A stretch of 64,000 bases of DNA, from assembly GCA_032718475.1 (NCBI GenBank), contig JAUCBJ010006988.1, forward strand, positions 1 to 64,000. The letters are read 5' to 3'. Both the position numbers and the translations under genes were made by a program. Positions 23,830 through 38,800 of this stretch are shown piece by piece. Each line of letters starts with the position of its first letter. Position 1 is the first letter of the stretch. The DNA comes from Nemertoderma westbladi (taxonomy: Eukaryota; Xenacoelomorpha; Nemertodermatida; Nemertodermatidae). The notes beneath the pieces are model-generated. The model did not search any database. It was not told where the DNA came from and saw nothing but the letters and a program-made list of their open reading frames with translations.

Positions 23830-25630
23830 GGTCTGCAGCCTGTAGGTGATGCAACAGGTTGATGCCATCAATGATGCCGACGACAGAAGGCAATCATCCC
23901 AGGCATGGAAATCGATCAACTTACTTACTGGGTGGAAAAGCCAACCAACCACCAAGGTTAAGGCAGAATCACCAGCTGATCGCCTCAATGGTTGGAAGGC
24001 CCACTTTGAGAAGCTCATCAATAATGACAGGGTATTGTCTGATAACTTTATTGAAGTAAAAGTACTCCCAGATATTCCTATTGGCGACATCTCCTTTGTG
24101 GAAGTGAAGGCTGCTGCAAAGAGCATTAAGACCAATCGTGCCAGTGGAGTTGATGGTGTCCCCCCTGTGGTGTTTCAAATACCTGAGTGTTTAAAGCTCA
24201 TCTATCCCATCATAGTAGACATGTACAGAACAACAAGAGTCCCACAAGAAATGAAAACAAATAAGTTGGTCCAGTTCCCAAGAAGGGCAGCTAACACTCT
24301 ATGGTTCTTTTCGGGGAATCTCATTGATCTCGATAGCTACAAAGCTATACATTAGAATTATATTAAATTGCATCAGGGATCCCATTGAGAGACTGCTCCA
24401 TGGAAAGCAGAATGGGTTCCGTAAAGGTCGTGGGACCATGGAGCCCATTTTGGCACTTAGAAGGATAATTTAAGAGTTATCAAAAGAGAAAGACAGGCAT
24501 CTGGTTGATATCTTTGTTGACTTCTTCAAGGCCTTTGATTCAGTCTCTCGCTCACGTATATTCAACATAATTTCATTATATGGGATTCCTGATGAAATTA
24601 TTGCAGCAATCAGATCAGTATACGATAGTTCGATAACATTTGTGTCTACTGTTGATGGTGACACAGAACCATTTGAAGTGTTATGGGGAGTCCTCCAGGG
24701 AGACACACATGCGCTATTCTTATTCATAATTGTCTTTGACTATATTCTACGGATGTCCTTAGATCATCATAATGAAGATAGGGTGATGGTAACTCCACCT
24801 ACTGTCTCCAGAAGTCGAGGAGATCCTACCAAGTACCAAACTGATCTAGACTTTGCTGATGACTTAGGAGTACTCTCAGAATCACTAGACGGAGCCCAAA
24901 GGCTCCTCAGCTCATTAGAACAGGCTGCTTCTAGAGTTGGTCTTTTTATTAACTCCAAAAAGACCAAAATTTTGACAGTTAACTTTGAAAGTCCTCAGCA
25001 GACTGGATGAGCATAAGCTCAAAGGATGGTATGCTTGAGCATGTGGGCAACTTCTGTTACCTGGGATCATGGATCTGGAAGTCACGTGAGGACCTTCAAA
25101 TACATAAGGGAAAGGTATGGGCAGTCTTGAATATGCTTTCCAGAATTCATCGGAATCTTAAGGTCCTATTATTTAGAGCAGCAGTAGTTCCAGTACTCCT
25201 CTATGGGAGTCCATGCTGGGCTCTAACTGCTGAGGACACCAAATCTCTGGATGGCACATCTTCATGAATGCTATGCCGGGTTCACTGTGTCAAGTACAAT
25301 GCACATATCTCCAACCAGACACTATATAACATTGGAGGTGTCTCATTGGTTCCCCCAAGCTTGACACTAGAACAAAGCCACCTCGACTTTGCAGGACACT
25401 GCTCTCATAATCTTGTGCATAATCTTGTGCTTTGGCCGTCTCATGGAGTGAATAACCATGGTGGACAACCTATGACTTTCTTGAGATGCGTCTTAAAGGA
25501 CAATGTCCTTGAAGAAGCGGATGATCTAGCAAATGTCATGGGTGATAGGGAGTTGTGGCGGCGCAATTTTGTTGACAAGCTGGCACAGTATTCTTAAAAA
25601 TGCATCTGCAATGCAGCATGCTGATCATGT
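23830..25630 (+). mobile_element. LINE family C, longest RT copy, broken frames
   Basis: Covers the RT from the pre-RT linker (AINDADDRRQSSQAWKSI near 23855) to the 3' end (GCAGCATGCTGATC near 25628). Readable blocks in order: DISFVEVKAAAKSIKTNRAS, GVDGVPP, FVDFFKAFDSVSRSR, GVLQGDTHALFLFII, DLDFADDLGVL, FCYLGSWIWKS, LLYGSPCWALTAED, GGQPMTFLR. Breaks: frameshift near 24285, frame changes between about 24475 and 24640, a small deletion with frameshift near 25000, and a stop near 25265. It is a dead copy but keeps the FADD catalytic motif. It lacks the endonuclease. Confidence 0.9.
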
Positions 25631-27419
25631 AGGTGATGGTAAGGGTCTGATTTCCAGATGGTGTCCATTTTTGATAGACAACCCCATGCCTTTGCTTTCC
25701 AAACTTCTATGTCTTTTCTGCTTCTCTCTGTCCATTACCCGAGTACTGGAAGTTATTAACTTCGATTAGTTGATTATTATCAATGGTGGTCAATCTTCCA
25801 TGAACATTAAAAATCGTGTATTTGGTCGTGGTAGAATTTATATCCAATCGCACATCCTTAGCAGGATTTCTACAGTACTTTGTTCAGGAGAAGTTTCTTA
25901 GTGATAGAAAGCATGCCATGCCATACACAAAAAGTCAGTGCCAGTGACTGTATGAGTGGAATACCTGCTGATTCTACTTTCTTGTAATGTGAATCTAAGA
26001 TATTCACCAGGTGTAGCAGTCTTTTTTGCAAATTCCAATATAATTATGAGTGGCCAGGGGCGAATGCTTGCAGTACGCCACCAGATAGGACTGAGAAGTA
26101 TACAGTTTCACCATCTGGCTAGTGTAACTAAGCTTCTGTGTCACAATAAAACAATCTAATCCCAGAGAGCTTTAGTTGAATTTCAGTACAAATTGATGGC
26201 TTTTCCCCTTTCAGCAACCAGTTGCAAACTTCAAATATGGTCTGTTCAGTCCTCCTGTTTTCCATACCTTTACAGGGTTTTCATCTAACCCTCTCGCTTT
26301 ATTATTGGACATGGACATGCTTTATAATGCTTCTCTGCAGTGCAGAATTTGTAATTAAATACCTCTGTTTTTATGGGTAGCGTATTGTCATATAATTTAT
26401 AATTATATCATTATAATTAATATCCATTTAAGGGTGACCTCGATGTTTGATGGCTACCCAAGCAAGTTGCACAAGTGATAATTCCATTTCCCAATATGTT
26501 CTATCAGCATTTAGGAGCACTTTAGCACAACTTTTCCGATCATATACCTCATTTACAGTTTGTTAGGTAAGTCTTTGAAGTGTATGTCTATGAGCAATTG
26601 TAATGGCTCAAATTGCGACCTGTATAAACTTCTTCGGGCTGGTGTTGTAAGCAATATTGAGATCTTCTTTAGCTTTCCCAACCTTGTCCATATTAATTGA
26701 CCCTTTCGTTGAACAGTTTTTACTTTGTAGGCTAACTTAGATTGTCCCTTTTACAAGTTACAACAGTGCCTTGCCATCGCACATGCAGTTTCGTATAGTT
26801 TTTTTTGGGAATATGCTTATTGGCTCATACCTTGTGGGCTGGTATATAGAATCTAATCTTTGTACTGGTCTCCATCCATAACCATACCACATACTGACAT
26901 AGCGGTTGTGATAATATCTACTATGTAAGCAACCTACAATATGAGTTATAAGTTTCACCCAGTCATAATTGATTTGCTTGCTTGTTCTGGATTTGTTGGT
27001 TCTCAAACCTCGCTGTCATGATTCTGTGACGGTCCTAGCCGATTGCAATTAGGTTGAACGAGCTGACTGCCTCCCAGCTAAACATGATGCTCCTCTACTT
27101 TTTGTTTGGGATGTAATTCAGCAGTTTTTTGGTTACAATCGGTATTGAAAGGACCCCAGCTTACCTTTACACTTTTAGAATGATGTATTTGTTGATATCA
27201 ATTCCAATTCTTCCTTTAGCTCTAAAATAATTTTTACTAGCATTCAATAGTGGAACACAATATCGAATTACATAATACTATTTATCCAAAACAAAACAAA
27301 ATAGCCAATACACAAATGTAACAATGTCACAGTATTTGAATATATTTTATTGACTATCAAAAACAAAGCCCATTTTCAATTATTCATTATAAACTAAGAT
27401 GACAAAATAGGTGACAAAA
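25631..27419. other. No supported gene; possible decayed repeat
   Basis: No intact frame. On the minus strand around 25800-26130 short peptide-like stretches hint at an old retroelement, but I could not align them to a family and do not assign them. Confidence 0.4.
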
Positions 27420-27770
27420 TGTAATGTCAAAGTGTAATGCCATATATCAGAATACAATATACAAATACAACATCCATTTTGCAAAATCACAATATCAGAA
27501 TACAATATACAATATACATTACCCATTACCCATTACAAGAATTTAATATACATTGTATTATATATAATTATAACATCCGTATAACCAACATAATACAAAT
27601 CCAATTCCAGACTTCGATATCCAACTCAAAAGAAAATACGAAACATAAATACATTATTTATTATTAAATCCAATATCACAATTCAATGTCATAAAATAGA
27701 AAGTGATATCCAAAACAAGCATACAATATCAAATATCAGTATACAACATACAATTTAAATATTAAACAAC
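27420..27770. repeat. Low-complexity AT-rich repeat tract
   Basis: Irregular repetition of CAGAATACAATATAC and AATATCA-type words. Isolated relatives occur near 28785 and 29755. Confidence 0.6.
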
Positions 27771-30700
27771 GCCAGATAAATAATTCAATAACTATTATTA
27801 CAGTATATATGTAATTTTATTCAAAAATTGAAATATTTCAATCGACTTTCCGATGAGGGATTGTTTAATACAACGTACCTTACCGTAACGTAATGAGCTG
27901 TACTGCACCGTACCATAGGCCTACCCTTACCGGTACGGTAACGTACCAGCACAGTGTTTATCCCAATACCTGAATACTGCGGGACAGTATTGGGTTGGGG
28001 ATATCTGGTTGATACCGGTACAACAGAACAGTAGCCTATATAGTGAAGAGTGAAGTGAATCTAAAATTTGACAATATACAGTAGCTGTTGTGTACTGGTA
28101 GTGTACAATACTGTAGCTGTGCCCTGCCTATTTCAATACGCAAAATAAAAAAATTCCAAACATACAAAACTAAACTACACAAACACTTATTTATTAACTA
28201 GGTATAACAGAGAGGAAATTACATAGATCTTTATTTCTTTTTGTTAATTGAATTTTATTTGTTATACCTTTTTGTGATTTCAGTAATATATATAACAGCC
28301 CGGCTCTGTGTAGTACCTTTATTGTATAAGTGTGTATATTTGAATACTGTATGTATGTGTGTGTATGTGCTGTCTGTATGTATATTGTATATGCGCTGTA
28401 TGTGTTGTGTATAGCATACAGTAGGCATAGGTTAATTAATATGTTTTCTGTGCTATATCTACTGTATATTAAAATCCTTATTTTTACGTAGGGCGAAGCG
28501 ATCTAGCGTAGGTAAGTCAGTCTGTCTAAGACAGCTGTTTGTTTATAGACGCTTATTCACCTTAATTATCAGTATTGTGTACTATGTATTGCGTATACTG
28601 CCTTCGTAGCCCTAATAAGGCTTAGAAGTATTTGTGAATAAAAGAATTATCTTATCTTATCTGTTGTAACGGTACCTTGGTTCACTTAATGTAATAGTGT
28701 AGGTGTACATAAAAGTTAATCTTTTATGACACTGTTGAAACTGACAAGAGGAAAGAAATGTTTCAATTTTAATAAAAGAATACAACATCCAATCCACGGT
28801 TACTAAATAACAGGTCATTCATGTAAAGAGCAGAATGCTGATATTTATGGAGGGCAATCTTTTACTTATTCACGGCGCAAATTTAATAATATTTCCTTAT
28901 GTAATACTTATTTACGTCTTATATACACTAATTGGGCTGGAAGTGAATTATGGCTAAGGTGCACAACAATATAATAAATAAACTGTTTTTATGTAATTTT
29001 TATCCTGTTGTTGCCTAGGTAACCGTATAATTAAAAAAAAATTAAGCGATTATAATTAAACGAATGACGAAGGATTCTATTCTTGAGATTTAATAGAAGA
29101 GTAAAGGTATTATATCACTATATCACTTATAGCTAGGTGTTCACTGCTATGTATGTATGCAAAGGGAATAAATGTGTTTCTAAATGTATGTTTTAAAAAT
29201 AAAAAGTCTTATTATATAAATAGTAATTTATGATTGACATTTAAAAAGTGGAAACTTAGTAAAGAAAACTATCCAATAACGGAATTATGGCGCAAAATGA
29301 CCACAAACACCAACATTGTGTTTTTTGGGTTTAAAAAATTAAATTAAATTAATTTTTTAGTGAATGTGTTTTCTAACCAAAAAAAATAAACGAAACTTTA
29401 TTTAACTTTTGGTCAATTTGCACCACTACCGGTATCTGCCAATAAGAAAGCAAGGCTTGTGATAACATTATTTGTACATTAAAGAATATTAGAATGCAGT
29501 AAAAAGTTATTATAAATAATAGGTATTTAGGGGTTTAATTATACGCCGACAACCGACAGCTGACAATGAAACTGTAACCTGAGCGCTTTTTGCCTCTCGT
29601 TTATTGTTTTGGTTTGAGTAGCCTGCAATTGTAACGAGATTCAATTGTCAAATAGTTTGATAGACTTTAGATTTAATTCATCTGCCAAATCTCAAGCATA
29701 ATTCCCCCCTCGAGATAATATTCAATATTAGAATACTAATAAAGGTTCCATATATAAGAATACAATCTTCATTGTAAAGCACAAAACTTTGATTATGTCA
29801 TATCTGTCTCACTGAAAATTTAGGTTAATGACAAAATGTTCGTGCCAAGTGAAAAATCAACTCTCATAAGATGCTTACAAATTTTGACTCAATGATTGAT
29901 ATACATGTAAAATATGCATATTTTCACCAATATACAATTCACACTTCAACACTTAGGCTCATTATTGCACTTTGTTACAACAATGGCTTTTCATTCCAAA
30001 AACCACGCGAATATATAACTAAATACTATGTAATCATAGGATCATTGCAAAAACACTCACGTTTTATACCTAATAAGATTGATAGTCAAATCAAATCTGT
30101 CAAATAAAACCAGTTGTTTACTTCCAGAATAAGAATGCAAGGAAGACTTTTTGTGGTCATTAACAGTTCAGCTCAATTTATTATGTAAAACTGCCTAAAA
30201 CAGTGGTTATTGATTGCACCAAGACATAGGCTACAATTCGCACTTTAGTTATACCGGTACTCTCATTTTCCTGGGTTGGATTATCTGGATTTGTCACCTT
30301 AATAAGATACTTTCCATCATAGCCAATATTATTTACATCCTCTGAAATTTATTTACTCAAATTTCAAAAATATACCAGCTAAATGGACGACGTTCAATAT
30401 CAATAGGTATCAAACAAACATTGTTAGTGATTATTATTATTACGAATCGAAAATCTTCAGTTGTAAAACCACAGCAAAAAATGCAGTCCTCGAAATTAAT
30501 AATATCAAATCACAAAACTACATGCAGATTACTTAGTTATTATCTTTCAAACTAATTTCTACAGCAAACTCTAATTTGCAACTTTGAACAGTCTTAGGCT
30601 TACTGTCATAAAACCATTCTTGAGCTTAAAATACTGTGTGATAATATATGATAATTCTAGGCCAAATAGAGCCATAAATAGATTGAATAATTATATCCTT

Positions 30701-33374
30701 TGTGAGAGTTAAATCATAGGGTTATTATTAGCATCTACAGTGTATAATAATTTAAAAGGCACTTCAATCAACGAAAAATTGTTCCATCTTCAACATGGAT
30801 TAACATATGAACATACAATAATCATCTGAAAGCCAAGATCATTTCTTAGACCGGATTATAATATATCAATCAGTTGCAATTGGTCATCCAGAAGGAAATT
30901 TAATTTTCATTTTCAATTGTACATTCATAAAATTAAATTTAACAAAATAATCCTCTCCCACCCTCCAAGGCTTAGTTCCCTAGAGTATGGAGAACATTTC
31001 CGTGATCAAGAACATCAATGGTGCGAGAGAGACAGGAGACTGTGTCTGATTCCACAATGATTAATTGAACTTGATGTATTTTGGCAGTCAGACAATGGTA
31101 TATATATTAGCCACGGAAATTCTCATTCAGAAACTCTCTTCTCAAATTTGTAATATTTTATTTATGAAATTTAACATAACATTGATTAATAAATTCACAT
31201 TTATTTATGCAAACATATTTATTATGCTACCGTATTTTTCACATTATTTTCCTCAATAATATTTAATTCAGTAAATCGATAATATCTACATTAAGATCTT
31301 GGCTTTCAAAAGACAATATTGTAGTATTTTTCTGTATGGGTGGGTAATATTATTCAACCCCAAAGATTGAGCAACATGATTGGATGACCTAATATATCAA
31401 TTCATAATATAATTTAAATTCACAAAATTGGTAAATTTAAAAATGAATTAATCAGGCTCCCAATATTAATAATTTATCTCTTGTCTAATTATTATTTCCT
31501 TGTCGGGCTCCTACAGTATTTTAATGAAATTAAAACAATTAAGACAAACAAACACTCGGTAAGAAACAAGCAGATATATCCAGCAGATAATGTAAAGCAT
31601 TTCGCAAACACATGCAAAAATGTTAAAATAGAATGAGAGAAGTCACAATAAAAATCATCCACATTTATTACATATCTATAATATTTAATGCATAATTCAA
31701 ATTTAACCCTAGCTATTAAGCATTTTTTATTATTTTATAGAAACTTAAACCTACTCCTTCCAGTTTTTTAAATTAATATCAGAAGTTGGGAAAATATGCG
31801 CCTTTGACTTTCAGTTTTTATTTCGAGAAATTTTCATCATTAGGCATGTCTGATGCATGCTTGTGCCATGTTGATAGCTGAATGTATAATTTATCTCACT
31901 TAAAATGTACAATTGTGCCATAAATATTCCTTCGATGAATTCCATTTTAAAGTTCTAAACAATAATCACCTTACAATATATTGTAATGCAATATTATTAT
32001 AATTTTTTTTTATTATAATTATTTTCCGGAAAAAAAATATCATGTGTTCTAAATTTATAAATGTTTTTTATAGTTTAATAAAAGTTATGGAGATTATAAT
32101 TACTTATTAACATTGTTGGTTATAATTTATTTAGTAATTAATAGATTATTCTAAGTTGTTACAAATTTGAAGTTGGATTCATGTAACATATATAGAAGCA
32201 TCACACATATAAACAAAAAACTAAACTACAAAGATCATGATCGTCGTACATTCGGCATGCAGGTGAAGCTAAACTACCGAATAATAATATACAGATAAGC
32301 AGGGAATTTCATAAAATTATATTTGCTTGCCGCCAGCTGCTGTGGAGAGAATGCTTAATCCGTGAAAAAATTGATAACGAAAAGGAAATATATTAACACG
32401 AAATGAACAAGTACATCTATGAACTTCATCCAGAAAGATTTAATTAATTTATATCGACTGGTTTGAGAAAGTATTACTTCGAACTGAAGGGCGATAACTT
32501 TCCTTTGTATTGCTGTTTAGGCAGGTGGCACATAAAGCTGTCAAAATATATTATTAGATGGAGGCCTTATCAGACAAGAGGATGGACCAAGCCTGCTGGC
32601 AAAAACCGCTGGAAACATTTAATCAATTTTCCTTCAGAGATAAACATGGAAGATTCTTAGAGTGGAATAGGAAATGACCGATTGGGAGTTAGTTGATTTA
32701 GGTACAGGAGGGTTAAATTTAGGTGAAAGTTAAAAAATTTGGCGGCTTTAAAGCTATTTGGACTCCAATTTAAATAATATGATTTTAATTGACCATTTAG
32801 TGTAAAATATTATATAACTTAATCTACTTAGGCCTAGGTACGGAAATGTATATATTGTCTGACAGTTCAGAAGATATGTACCGGTACTCATTATACAAAC
32901 TATTTAGTTGCATGTAGAAGTATTAATGTATATAATAAATATTATCAATACCACTTATTATAATATAATGAATAGTTATTATTATTCATTTAATCACAAA
33001 ATAAACTATGATATAGGCCTATTTTGTATAATGCGTTCCTACATAATATTAATGTACGTATACAATTGTACGAAAAATGTACCTGTGAACACTGTACTAC
33101 ACATTTTGCACAGAAAGAAATATATAATATTATTGTAGAATGTACAAAAAATATGTAAAAAGGAACTAAATGTATGTATTTATATTTTGGAATAAGCAAG
33201 GTTATTTACAGTTACAGGCCTATAGATCAACAACTACAGGATGGTAGATGTCCTTTCAACAATAAGAGAATTGCTGTAAATACAAGCAAAAAATAATATT
33301 TAATATTAAGCAAACATCCCGAACTTACGATATTTATAATAAAATATGTAGTGAAATTATTCAACAACATCTTA
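27771..33374. other. No gene seen; TG-rich tract and retroelement-like tail
   Basis: Mostly AT-rich DNA. A TG-rich low-complexity tract lies at 28330-28420. Sequence before 28675 ends in repeated TTATC after an AATAAAAG word, like a LINE 3' tail, but no coding part is seen. At 29280-29610 there are words shared with the 53-55 kb repeat (see finding). No open frame longer than about 80 codons looks like protein. Confidence 0.45.
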
Positions 33375-33399
33375 CACAAAGTCTGACGACTTATTTCCA

Positions 33400-33615
33400 G
33401 TGCAGTCCCCCCAGAACTGTATTACCCAGACGAAACTCCATTACTCATTTAGCTACAATTTAAGGATGCAAAGCAGAGAAGCGCCCGGGCTAGGCTAATC
33501 CCTTTAAACCATTCGTGTCGAAACGAAAACTACCCTGGCCTCCATTTGGGGATCGAACCCACGACCTCAGGAGAGATGTGTATTCAATGCAACCACTACC
33601 GGTACACCAAGGTGG
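33400..33615 (-). mobile_element. Candidate tRNA-derived SINE
   Basis: On the minus strand the head reads TGGTGTACCGGTAGTGG (box A-like, near 33600) followed by GTGGGTTCGATCCCC (box B, near 33547-33561). The spacing suits an RNA polymerase III internal promoter. The downstream body is unassigned, and its 3' end and target duplications are unresolved. Confidence 0.6.
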
Positions 33616-35691
33616 AACATAAAATTTTAAAGTTGAAACCTAAAGCTCATGTGTGATCTGGGCCTTAACAAATTTATCCCTTGCGAAAGATTTTACACCA
33701 ATTACAATAGTGTGAATTTGTGACTCGTTAATTATCATTAACGCGGTTGTCCTGTACAAATAACATCGCAGAATACCTTTGAAGTTGAATACCTTCGAGT
33801 CTTCGTAAGAGTGTACTATCAAATTTATAATAAATATATTTTTACTTGTTGTAGGGTATCCGGTGGTACTGATTGGAAACTCTTTACAAGAACTCCATTA
33901 GGCTCTGTGCAGAAAACAAGTACGAATTCACAAAGGATAACCTTTATAATATTGCAAAAATTTAATGCCCTAGAGAAATCATAATGACTAGTAGTCTAGT
34001 CATACGGGAGATGCTAAAATAAAGTTACAGCATATCGAATTTAATTACATATACAGTAGAAAGAAAGCTTGAAAAGCTTGAGTGGTAAATACAGCCTACA
34101 GGCCAAATATAGGTTGATAAGTGTGTAACCTTATAAACCCATCATTTTATTCACTTTAGTTAAATAATAAGCACAAGGTCAAGAGGGCAGGGCAGATTAT
34201 AGCATACTCCGCACTGGTAATACCATTTCTATGACGACAAATCCTCGCTAGTCATGTAATAAGGTTCTTGTAGAGCAAAAAACATCAAGTGCCTAGTGCC
34301 TGAGTGTTGTGACATCTGCTTTTTTGTAAGGAATTTAATACACAGCTATATAGAAGCTATATCTTCAATACGTTTACCTAAGTTTGAAATCATTTGGTAT
34401 AGGTTTCAAACACTATTGTGCATACCAGAAACGAACAATGATGTAAGAATCCAGCTTTCAAAATAAAAGCTAGCACCACCAATCATGGATGACTAAGTGG
34501 CTTTAAATTAGTTTTTATTGTGCACAAAGTTCGTGAAGAACATAAAGGGAAATTAGGGACAAAAGATATGTAATAATAATATACAATCGGAGTAGACACA
34601 ATACGTTTTAGGTTTCAGAAAACGAGTGACTCATAATACTTTGCGACAAATCCTGTGGATTATCCTGAAATGAGTTTGTCAGTACAATCACCCATCCACG
34701 TACAACTGCTTTCATTTTAACATGATTGAAGCCTTCTCTGTATGGTGACCTACAATTCCTTTATACCCAGATCAGAAATCAATTTCCGGATAATCTCGAT
34801 TGTTATCCAGGAACATGGAAATGGAAAACCAAATCGCCCAGCAATCTTCCTATATAAACAATTATTCGATCATCAAGTAGTAACTATCCCTTTCAGGCTG
34901 TTAATAAATCGATAGCTCGTAATTTAAAAACAATTTAAGATATAATATCGTTTCCATCGCGTGGCCCCGAACCAAGTTATAAAGTTGTATCCTCCTGGTT
35001 GTAAAAAATAAAAGAATATCATATTCAAGTTGCCAGTAATAGGATAAATTAATTACAAACGAAACTCGAGGTGTAATGAGATGAGTTATATGGATGTCAC
35101 TGGGTGGATCTCAGTGAATACTACCCAGGAAGGGCAGATCAATACGGAAGTGGGATAGGGTCGACTAACACAGGATGAAGAGCGAGCATAACAAGGGATG
35201 CGACTCATTTACCATGCTGCATCTGCTTGGAAGATGGGTAGAGTTTCAGCATCCGGTGTATAATAGATGGGCTGTCGAATTCTTGCATATTCGGGCTGAC
35301 AGCCAGGAGCGAAATCGATCCGTCAGTAAGGAAACCACAGATGTGTATATTTAGCAGATAGAACGGGAAATTCTCTCCGAAATTCATCAGGCAAACGAAA
35401 AACCTCGAGAGAAATCACATCTATAAGGCCAAGAGTGAATCGCAATGGTAAATTATTGTTTATTTGCATATGCCAGATGGGTGCAGCGCAAACTTTGTTT
35501 CATTAATTATTATAAATGCCCTCACTGTCAAAATGTCATCAAATACAACCACAACAATTATTTAATAAATTTGAAACCAGAAAAGGGCGAAAGGTGATTG
35601 ATGTACTACTCTATTTCCGAATAATGAAATCTAATTTCCGTACTACATAATTGTCGTTGCCTTTTACTTAAAAAAAATTGTTTGTTCTAAC
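33616..35691. other. No supported exon; likely intron of the Shaw-type gene
   Basis: On the minus strand this lies downstream of the second Shaw exon. I looked for the S1-S6 and pore exons (for example TVGYGD) and found none. A short minus-strand open stretch at 35205-35387 has balanced composition, but its translation does not resemble the channel. Confidence 0.5.
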
Positions 35692-35866
35692 CTTGGCAAG
35701 CTTGGAGGAATAGGGTTCATCAAAAAGTTTCCACAATTTGGATTGCATTCGCTTCCAGGTACTAAATGACTCAAGTCCAAACTTCTTTGTAAGATCATCA
35801 CTGTCGTCGTTATCATGGCCGTCTATCTCGAGACGGTCCAAAACGGCTAGAGTGTCTTGCGTGTCC
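35692..35866 (-). CDS. Shaw-type Kv channel exon: T1-to-S1 linker
   Basis: A 175-bp internal exon. The acceptor is CTTTTTCTAG before 35866 and the donor is AAG|GTTAGA after 35692. It starts in phase with the T1 exon upstream: the AG left over there plus the first G here make the Arg codon of KHR-DTQDTLAVLDRLEID. It encodes the acidic linker after T1, a LTKKFGLESFSTWKRMQ segment, and SKLWKLFDEPYSSKLAK, the conserved block just before transmembrane segment S1 in Kv3/Shaw channels. The exon ends at a codon boundary, so S1 should begin the next exon, which is not recognised in the window. The product would be a plasma-membrane voltage-gated potassium channel subunit. It is assigned to the same gene as 39966-40193 by matching phase, order and family sequence. 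Confidence 0.9.
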
Positions 35867-38800
35867 CTAGAAAAAGCAAGATCCATTTTTATACTTAATA
35901 TTCACAATTAAGTTTTACATACTCCGTTATTTATAAATAGATTTCTGTGCTATCAGGCAAGAAATAACGTTTATCATATTACCTATATCTTATTTACATA
36001 GTGTAGAAAGAATAAGAACAGAAAAATCGCACTGACAATGACACACGTCATCCTAACAACCTGCGGGGATAGAATTGATTACTGATGCTGCTTGCTGCTA
36101 TATCGAATGTCATCAAGAGAAAGACTATTACATAAACAATAAAATGAAAATCTTATTACATTTACATACCTATACTGGAATCGAAATTAAATAGAACAGG
36201 TATAAAAGATGCTTTCTTTATAAAACCAATTTCATAACCGCAAAAGAGTCGAAACACATCAGTGCAATGTACCAACACTATTGTATGTTCTCATAGAATG
36301 GATATATACAGTACATAAAATATACATTTCATCACTTACTATACATAAATTTGCAAGAGACTGTGCAAAAATTATCTGATATATCCCTGTAGCGAAAATT
36401 AATAAATAGCTATTAACATATAATAGTTTCAACTAAAATAGTACACAAAAACCGGAATTTGCTCCTTCAAAAATGTGGATCGGCATGCTGCATTGCAGCT
36501 GCATTTTTAAGAATGCTGTGCCGGCTTGTCAACAAAATTGCACCGCCACAACTCCCTATCACCCATGACATTTGCTAGATCATCCGCATCTTTAAGGCCA
36601 GTGTCCTTTAAGATGCGTCTCAAGAAAGTCATGGGCTGTCCACCATGCTTATTCACTCCATGAGGCTGCCAAAGTACAAGATTATGCACTGGCTGGTCCT
36701 CACGGCGAAAGCAATGTCCTGCAAAGCGGAGGCGATTTTCTGGAAGTGAAACAAAGGGTTATTTTCCTTAAATAAAGGCGGACGTTCCTATACCAAGTGC
36801 TAAAACTACACTGATGTATACCTATGCTATATCCATACCACCAGTGAGTAATACTATAATAGTAATTCGTTATATTTAGGGTATATAGGCATACTGGCAT
36901 ACTCAGACATATCCAACGTATACCAGTACTACCTTGAAGCGCAGATTGCATGAATCCTGGGATCCTATACCAGCACAACGGTTTACTACAAACAAATGGG
37001 AGGTGAAAATTAAATAAGGTTAGTGAAAAGGAAATGTTATGGATTAAAAAAAACAAAGGCGTTTATTGCCGATCATCAGATTATCAGATATTATTCTCTA
37101 TAATTTTTCGAGCGAGATTCATCAACTGAAGTTTGTTTTCAATGTATAAATAGTTAAAAACATCCAACAAAAGTGCAATATACATAGATGGCACACACAT
37201 AACGAAAAAAATGTCACAACATACGGTAGTTTCAAGTGCTACTTCAGGATGTTTTGTGGGTCAAGGAGAATTCATATTCGATGCAGTGCGGACCACTCAT
37301 TAAAGATTGGACCAATTACGAAACTAGTGGAATGTGTTTGCCTCGTCAATATCGTAAGATTAACCTGTACCCAGGCAAGAATAGCCATTGATCCTGGCAT
37401 GGGAATCCAATAACCAAAGCCTGTGTCTCCACGTAATCCTTTGAGCAACCTACACCCCGCTAAGAACAAACCTCCCTACTACCAAACTAAGTTCCTTCCT
37501 TGCCATTGTAATCAAATAAGGCCTCAATTTGAACATTAATGCCCTGTAACAGTAACGAGCAGTAGTTCCATGACTAATTCCTGAAACCACTTAGAGAGGA
37601 ACATTTGTGCTGGTTGGATTCCGCTGTGAGGAATCGTCTATTGTCGCTTCGTTCAATGCCAGGAGAGCTCGTTACTCCGCGATCTGGCAACCTGATAGCC
37701 ACGCATTCGGGCTCCATTAGGACACGAAAGGAAATAGGACTACAATTATACGGAAAATAGTAATGTAATTAGTATTCAGCCAAACAAAACATAAGACTAA
37801 TCGTTAAAAAAAACTAGTTGCGGTGCAGTTAGCATGGAGTGCTTTTTACTTACATCATCTACCAGTTGTTTGTATTGGTCAAAATTGCACAATTACCACA
37901 AACCCAATCCTAACTATTATTGCAAACCGAACCATATAAGACCAAACCTAATAATATAAAACCAGAACAATCCCCCCCCCCCCCCCCCCCCCCCATTTGG
38001 TATTAATAGAGTTTATTTACATTATGAAATAAAAACAAAAGCAACATTTGGAAACTAGCAACACTTTTAGGAAAAAACTAACAGAACTGTAATTTTCCTT
38101 TGGTAGTGTGGATTTGAAAAAGTAAACCTGGGGCAGTCAACTCTTACCACTGTATTTCTTCCTTATTCTGCTCGTTTCAAATAAATCAAACAACAACATT
38201 AGTTCAGGACAAAAGTAAGTAAATGTAAACTGATGGTAACTACTAATGGTTCCAGGTGAGGCTAGCATCCCACAGAAATTTGAGATGACTTATAAACACT
38301 TTTAATTATTCCAAAGGAGTTGAATTTCAAACTAGCTCAGTAGTCAGTAGTAGTTATAAACACGAAGGAAACATAAGGTATGGCAACATATGTAAACTAT
38401 TTGTTCGATATTGAGGCTATTAATGTCCAATAGATGTTAAGAGGGAGGATCCTTCCTTCCGTTATGCCAAAGTTCAAATATATGATTAGGAAATATTTTT
38501 TGAACCTTTCAAATATAATTACGATTAAGGAAACATGCCTACAGTTTGACAGTATTGAAGTGGAAACGAGACTCATTAGCAAGCTCCCGCCCCCAGTGGA
38601 GAAACAAAAGTGATTAGAGCCAGTGTCGCTTGACATTTGGAATCCTGGGTAACCTAAGAAAATTCATTTTGGCGTATACCTAAGCTTTGAGGTGGTTGGA
38701 GTATTAATGAGTATCTACTGGGGAGGAATGGTGGTGGCAGGGGGTAACACCTCAGGTATTTAGTTTGGCCACCTATTACTTTTATGGATTTACTCCCATT